DNA from: Nocardioides limicola
GTDB lineage: Bacteria; Actinomycetota; Actinomycetes; Propionibacteriales; Nocardioidaceae
Assembly: GCF_016827675.1 (NCBI RefSeq)
Contig: NZ_JAERJA010000015.1
Span: 1 to 53,839 of the forward strand
Length of the DNA stretch: 53,839 bases
Direction: 5' to 3'
Shown here: in pieces, positions 52,752 to 53,839 of the stretch
How positions within the stretch are numbered: position 1 is the first letter of the stretch
Layout of the letters: each line of letters starts with the position of its first letter
The notes under the pieces: generated by a model
What the model was told of the DNA's origin: nothing
Seen by the model: only the letters and a program-made list of their open reading frames with translations
The model's database searches: none
Position numbers and translations under genes: made by a program

Positions 52752-53839
52752 TCAGGGGCGGGGTGTATCTCGTGGTGGGTCGGGCGTCGCGTCGTTTCGG
52801 TGGTCGAGTGCCGCCGAGGAACGAGGCGATGTATCGAGGCCACCACCCCCACCGACGGGACTGGTGCCGTCGGGTCCACGGTGATAGGTCCGGCCTTGGG
52901 GGCTGGTCCACAGGTACTCGCCGGGGATCAGCATGGTGTAGGTCCACCCCAGGTGGGTCTTCGCTCGGTGGTGGGTACGACACAACGGCGCCAGGTTCGT
53001 GGAGTCGGTCCGGCCACCGCCACCGTCGTCGCGCCAGGGTTCGAGGTGGTCCAGATCGCTGGTCCTGGCGGGCCGGTGGCAGAAGGGGAACACACACGTC
53101 GGGTTGTTCCCGACCACCTGCTCCCGCAGCCTGCCTGCGGGCTGATACCCCGTCGACATCAACGTCTCATGAAGATCGAGGACCGGTTGCACGGTGACCT
53201 GGGCCCCGGCGCACCACTCGGTGAGCTGCTCGAACGTCACCAACCGGTCCCGGCGCCCCAGGATCGTCTCGACCCGGGCGATCCCGTCCCCGTACCCCTG
53301 GACCGCGTCCGCGGACAGATGCACATGCAGCACCACCCGCCGGGTGGGTGGCCTCGATACATCGGCTCGTCCCTCGCCGACACTCGACCACCGACCCTCC
53401 GCTCCGTCGCCCGGCGGTGTCTCGAGACCCCGACCCTGCGCTCCGTCGCCCGGCGGTGTCTCGAGACCCCCACCCTCCGCTCCGTCGCCCGGTGGTCGAG
53501 TGCCGCCGAACGTGTGAGGCGGTGTAGCGAGACCCCCGCCACTGTCCCCGCGGTTGTCGAGGTGGAGGTGGAGTTGGGTGCGGGCCAGCTCGCCGAGGGC
53601 TTTGGCGCGGCGTACGTTGAGCGATTCCAGGGATCCCAGGTCGCGGTACTGCGCGGCCAGGGTGGTGAGGGCTTCTTGGAGGTCGAGCGCGTCGGCGGCG
53701 TCGATGACCCCGTTTACGCGGGCGTGGCAGACCTGCCCATCGATCAGGTCATCGAGGTCGATGTCGACCCGGCGACCCTCGAGGCCGTCGAGGCGGCGCT
53801 GTTCGGCCTCCTCGGGGTCGAACCGGGTCAGTGCCTCGT
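52752..53839 (-). CDS. DUF222/HNH endonuclease with in-frame repeat insertions (5' end outside window)
   Basis: The minus-strand frame is open without a stop from the right edge to 52752, about 362 codons. It starts in a DUF222 (13E12-type) domain: RRVDIDLDDLIDGQVCHARV and SLESLNVRRAKALGELARTQ. A low-complexity linker follows, made of 13-residue repeats (GGLETPPGDGAEG) from a 39-bp DNA repeat plus copies of the dispersed repeat. The DUF222 fold resumes at VVLHVHLSADAVQGYG, and the HNH domain has CVFPFCHRP, DLDHLEPW, NLAPLCRTHHRAKT. The C-terminal 30 residues are again repeat-encoded (GGLDTSPRSSAALDHR). HNH residues are intact, so nuclease activity is plausible. A GTG at 53336 would give only the C-terminal part and is unlikely. 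Confidence 0.85.
   Translation of the reverse strand, partial: EALTRFDPEEAEQRRLDGLEGRRVDIDLDDLIDGQVCHARVNGVIDAADALDLQEALTTLAAQYRDLGSLESLNVRRAKALGELARTQLHLHLDNRGDSGGGLATPPHTFGGTRPPGDGAEGGGLETPPGDGAQGRGLETPPGDGAEGRWSSVGEGRADVSRPPTRRVVLHVHLSADAVQGYGDGIARVETILGRRDRLVTFEQLTEWCAGAQVTVQPVLDLHETLMSTGYQPAGRLREQVVGNNPTCVFPFCHRPARTSDLDHLEPWRDDGGGGRTDSTNLAPLCRTHHRAKTHLGWTYTMLIPGEYLWTSPQGRTYHRGPDGTSPVGGGGGLDTSPRSSAALDHRNDATPDPPRDTPRP
52799..52844 (-). repeat. Dispersed-repeat head copy in the HNH gene C-terminus
   Basis: GGTGGTCGAGTGCCGCC, a 7-base centre, then GAGGCGATG and TATCGAGGCCACC. It encodes the last part of the HNH protein. Arms GGTGG/CCACC and TCGA/TCGA with CCGCC/GGCG can pair as a bulged hairpin. 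Confidence 0.85.
53342..53534 (-). repeat. Repeat-built linker in the HNH gene: two head copies around a 39-bp tandem repeat
   Basis: A head copy at about 53342-53392 (GGCCTCGATACATCGG ... CACTCGACCACCG) and another at about 53490-53534 (GGTGGTCGAGTGCCGCC ... GTAGCGAGACC) enclose about 2.7 units of a 39-bp tandem repeat (53393-53498), each with GCTCCGTCGCCCGGCGG and TCTCGAGACC. All units are multiples of three and keep the frame open. Confidence 0.85.

Noticed and set aside
53167..53391. Separate small gene or frameshifted pseudogene in the HNH region
   Set aside because: Codon-by-codon reading from 53839 to 52752 shows one uninterrupted frame joining the DUF222 part to the HNH part.

Overview
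The window is high-GC actinobacterial chromosome. Gene content (FO synthase for coenzyme F420, two F420-dependent luciferase-like oxidoreductases, a ChoD-type GMC oxidoreductase, paired acyl-CoA dehydrogenases, a DUF222/13E12-type HNH endonuclease) and the dispersed GGTGGTCGAGTGCCGCC-type repeats fit a Nocardioides-like member of the Propionibacteriales. That assignment is an inference from gene content and base composition. Genes are dense and many are joined by 4-bp ATGA/GTGA overlaps. No gene-free stretch exceeds 300 bases; the longest are 119-311 (repeat-filled) and 4641-4884 (hairpins between convergent genes). I saw no tRNA, rRNA, CRISPR array or prophage.

Layout. 1-311: the end of an IS110-like transposase and a repeat array. 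312-4640: a NavAb-like voltage-gated sodium channel, divergent from a succinate-semialdehyde dehydrogenase/GMC oxidoreductase operon. 4885-10579: a TetR regulator divergent from two acyl-CoA dehydrogenases, an MDR reductase and guaA. 10597-16451: a ROK regulator divergent from a CUT2 (xylose-like) sugar ABC transporter, then a small acetyltransferase and a second, diverged sugar-binding lipoprotein. 16434-20243: fbiC and an F420-dependent oxidoreductase, with 21-bp tandem arrays on both sides of fbiC. 20337-21500: a GDPD esterase. 21548-25535: a PspC/LiaF-like membrane module with its own histidine kinase and response regulator. 25546-30151: two paralogous lipoprotein serpins around an EamA exporter and a LysR regulator. 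30170-37790: a six-gene operon of FecBCD-type iron/haem uptake genes plus a CydDC-like ABC pair, behind a promoter whose spacer holds a Fur-type box. 37908-38807: a second LLM oxidoreductase. 38901-52572: a housekeeping block resembling the mycobacterial mfd-mazG-eno-Rv1024-Rv1025-ppx order, here interrupted by a SRPBCC protein, a Ycf46-like AAA ATPase, a two-component system and a DoxX-like protein, and ending with a family 5 uracil-DNA glycosylase. 52588-53839: a second repeat array and an HNH endonuclease gene cut by the window edge.

The least explained material is the repeat DNA. One family is a hairpin-capable head (GGTCTCGATACACCGCC ... CGGCGG) joined to a tail of tandem GGCACTCGACCACCGAA units. 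It occurs at both window ends, twice inside the HNH gene in frame, and in a related form inside mazG. The second family is a 21-bp unit built on GAGTTGGGCCC. It forms two arrays, each starting directly after a stop codon and in the sense orientation of the gene it follows. I cannot assign either family to a described element from sequence alone.
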